DNA of 5,895 nt. Source: Bacillota bacterium. GTDB lineage: Bacteria > Bacillota > Clostridia > Oscillospirales > Acutalibacteraceae. The stretch is from assembly GCA_009786275.1 (NCBI GenBank), contig WQTL01000347.1:1-5895 (forward strand), written 5' to 3'. Positions 4,516 to 5,895 of the stretch are shown in pieces. Every line of letters begins with the position of its first letter. Within the stretch, counting starts at the first letter, position 1. The notes beneath the pieces were generated by a model, which saw only the letters and a list, made by a program, of their open reading frames with translations, was not told the DNA's origin and ran no database searches. The translations under genes were made by a program, and so were the position numbers.

Positions 4516-5091
4516 ATGCTCCAAACGCTTGCTTTGTTGTTCTATGAATGCTTTTTTACGGGGCTCTTCGCCGTGGGCGGGGGGCTGGCGACCATCCCGT
4601 TCTGGCAGAGCCTGGGCCGCAGGCGGGGGTGGTTCGGCGGGGCGCAGCTGGCCGACATGATCGCCGCCGCGCAGTGCGCGCCCGGGCCCTTCGGCACCAA
4701 CATATCCACCTTTATCGGCTACACCGTGGGGGGCTTCCCCGGGGCGGGCTTAGGCCCCCTGGCGCTGATGCTCCCCACCCTGGCCGTAGACATGGCTGTG
4801 GCCGGGCTGATGGAGCGTTTCAAGAATTCGGCGCGGTGGGAGCGCGTCATGGAGATCCTGCGCCCGGCCAGCGCGGGGCTCATCTGCGCGGCGGCCTTCG
4901 CGCTGCTGCAGATTTCGCTCAGCAGCGGCGCGGCCTGGGATTGGCAGGCGCCCCTCGCGTGGTTTGATTGGCGCTGCGTGGGGCTCTACGCGGCGTTGCT
5001 GCCGCTGGTGTTCTGGAAGAAGCTGAAGAAGATACACCCCGCGGCGTATATCGCTGTGGGGGCGGTTGCCGGGGTTGTGCTGGGGCTGTAA
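4516..5091 (+). CDS. chrA: Chromate transporter (CHR family), second short-chain subunit
   Basis: A 191-residue membrane protein with one CHR domain of the C-terminal-half type: FFTGLFAVGGGLATIPFW (13-30) and AAQCAPGPFGTNISTFIGYT (51-70), equivalent to the GQCTPG block of the first subunit. Further hydrophobic segments lie at about 78-98, 117-134, 153-167 and 176-191. It is expected to pair with the subunit at 2424-2966 to form one transporter. An upstream in-frame start at 4351 would lie inside the toxin gene and is rejected. ATG 4516 begins the family-like sequence and has only a modest GGGGA eight bases upstream. It starts one base after the toxin stop codon, so translation is probably coupled to the toxin and transcription shared with the toxin-antitoxin promoter. 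The substrate is uncertain. Confidence 0.87.
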   Translation: MLQTLALLFYECFFTGLFAVGGGLATIPFWQSLGRRRGWFGGAQLADMIAAAQCAPGPFGTNISTFIGYTVGGFPGAGLGPLALMLPTLAVDMAVAGLMERFKNSARWERVMEILRPASAGLICAAAFALLQISLSSGAAWDWQAPLAWFDWRCVGLYAALLPLVFWKKLKKIHPAAYIAVGAVAGVVLGL

Positions 5092-5111
5092 GAGTTTTAT
5101 GGAGGGTGCAT

Positions 5112-5825
5112 ATGATCGGGTTTTTCGGCGAGAGCGCAGAGCGGCCGCTCATCGCGGGGCACAGAGGGTATAAGGCGAGGTATCCCGAGAATACCATGCT
5201 GGGGTTCCGGAAGGCACGGGAGCTGGGCGTGGATATGCTGGAGATCGACCTGCGGCTCAGCCGCGACGGGCACCTGGTGCTGATACACGACGCCACACTG
5301 GACAGGACCACCGACGGCACGGGCCGGGCGGAAAGCTATACGCTGGGGGAGCTGCTGCGCCTGGACGCGGGGCTGGGCGAGCGCATCCCCGTGTTCGAGG
5401 AATTTTTGGATTGGGCGCAGGGCACGGGGCTGCTGCTCAACGTGGAGATCAAGACGAGGACCCATGAGACCGTGGACAAGGCCGCGGCCCTGCTGGAGCA
5501 ATACCGCATGGCGCAGCGCGGCGTGATCGCCTGCTTCGACGCGGGGATCACGCAGTACGCCAACCAAAGGCACGGCATGCGCACGCAGGGTTTCCCCCGG
5601 CACGCCATGCAGAATTTCAGGCGGGACAGCTATGACTACCTCTACAGCGTGGGGATCGAAATGCGCGACCTGACGCCGGCGCTGGCCGAGGAGTTCCACG
5701 GGCGGGGGATTCAGCCCTGGTGCTGGTGCCCGGACACCATCGAAGCGGTGGAACGCATGCGCGCCTGCGGGGCGACGCTGTGCACCTGCAATGACCCGGG
5801 GCCGGCGATGGCGGTGCTGAGATAA
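5112..5825 (+). CDS. Glycerophosphodiester phosphodiesterase (GDPD family)
   Basis: A 237-residue cytosolic-type GDPD, a TIM-barrel enzyme that splits glycerophosphodiesters from phospholipid breakdown into glycerol 3-phosphate and an alcohol. The catalytic set is complete: AGHRGYKARYPENTMLGF (15-32) gives His17, Arg18, Glu26 and Asn27; LEIDLRLSRDGHLVLIHD (43-60) gives Glu44 and Asp46 for the metal and His59 as general acid/base; NVEIKT (110-115) gives Glu112 and Lys114. The C-terminal CTCNDPG (224-230) stands for the usual ITNDP block, preceded by the PWCWCPD strand (202-208). The start has GGAGG six bases upstream; an earlier frame start at 4968 lies inside the CHR gene and is rejected. It follows the CHR gene by 20 bases, so it is probably cotranscribed. 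No signal peptide is seen. The length is normal for the family. Confidence 0.93.
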   Translation: MIGFFGESAERPLIAGHRGYKARYPENTMLGFRKARELGVDMLEIDLRLSRDGHLVLIHDATLDRTTDGTGRAESYTLGELLRLDAGLGERIPVFEEFLDWAQGTGLLLNVEIKTRTHETVDKAAALLEQYRMAQRGVIACFDAGITQYANQRHGMRTQGFPRHAMQNFRRDSYDYLYSVGIEMRDLTPALAEEFHGRGIQPWCWCPDTIEAVERMRACGATLCTCNDPGPAMAVLR

Positions 5826-5872
5826 CCCCCTCAGCCGCCTGCGGCGGCAGCTCCCCCATGGGGGAGCCTTTT
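5824..5872. repeat. Double-hairpin dispersed repeat, possible terminator
   Basis: Two hairpins directly after the GDPD stop. GCCGCC (5834-5839) pairs with GGCGGC (5843-5848) around TGC, and GCTCCCCCATGGGGGAGC (5850-5867) is a perfect 18-base palindrome followed by CTTTT (5868-5872). The layout (CCCCTCAG, variable hairpin, AGCTCCCCC palindrome, GAGCCTTTT) resembles a dispersed repeat often seen at gene ends in gut clostridia; this is from memory, not a search. The short T-run could allow rho-independent termination after the GDPD gene. The 23 bases beyond it (5873-5895) show nothing recognisable. Confidence 0.6.
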
Positions 5873-5895
5873 GCGGTTATGGCTTTATAGATCAT

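Noticed and set aside
1..5895. tRNA, rRNA, riboswitch, CRISPR array or complete insertion sequence
   Set aside because: No cloverleaf, conserved rRNA segment, T-box or riboswitch core, regular repeat-spacer array or transposase frame was recognised on either strand.

Overview
This 5.9 kb window is GC-rich, and every gene in it is preceded by a GAGG/AGGAGG-type ribosome binding site. The gene families, plus several GC-rich hairpin repeats between and inside genes, suggest an uncultured, host-associated clostridial Firmicute (an Oscillospirales- or Christensenellales-like organism). This is inference from style and content; no rRNA or taxonomic marker is present. Apart from the first gene, everything is on the + strand and tightly packed. 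No gap between genes exceeds about 175 bases.

Layout. (1) 1-504 (-): start and first 168 codons of a TIM-barrel sugar phosphate isomerase/epimerase that runs off the left edge. (2) 505-679: divergent control region with back-to-back sigma70-type promoters. (3) 680-2209: gatC, then a GatA-like gene; gatB is not in the window. GatC looks normal. The GatA homologue is an open 382-codon frame, yet all three catalytic-triad positions are substituted (Gln77, Gly130, Gly154), and roughly 100 residues are missing compared with normal GatA, removed in several in-frame blocks. A hairpin repeat lies in frame at one deletion point. (4) 2275-2966: a 50-residue DUF4177-like protein overlapping by ATGA the first short-chain chromate-transporter (CHR) subunit. 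(5) 3022-3912: an AraC-type regulator with a GyrI-like effector domain. (6) 3922-4514: a toxin-antitoxin module with consensus promoter and palindromic operators, a RelB/DinJ-type antitoxin and a YoeB-type ribonuclease toxin. (7) 4516-5091: the second CHR half-subunit, starting one base after the toxin stop codon. (8) 5112-5825: glycerophosphodiester phosphodiesterase, followed by a double-hairpin repeat that may also act as terminator.

Two things stand out. The gatC/gatA pair looks like a pseudo-amidotransferase: a maintained partner gene beside a shrunken, catalytically empty amidase. The two halves of the CHR transporter, normally adjacent genes whose products work together, are separated by 1.55 kb holding a regulator and a toxin-antitoxin module. 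The second half is therefore probably expressed from, or coupled to, the autoregulated toxin operon. The remaining genes are ordinary members of known families.
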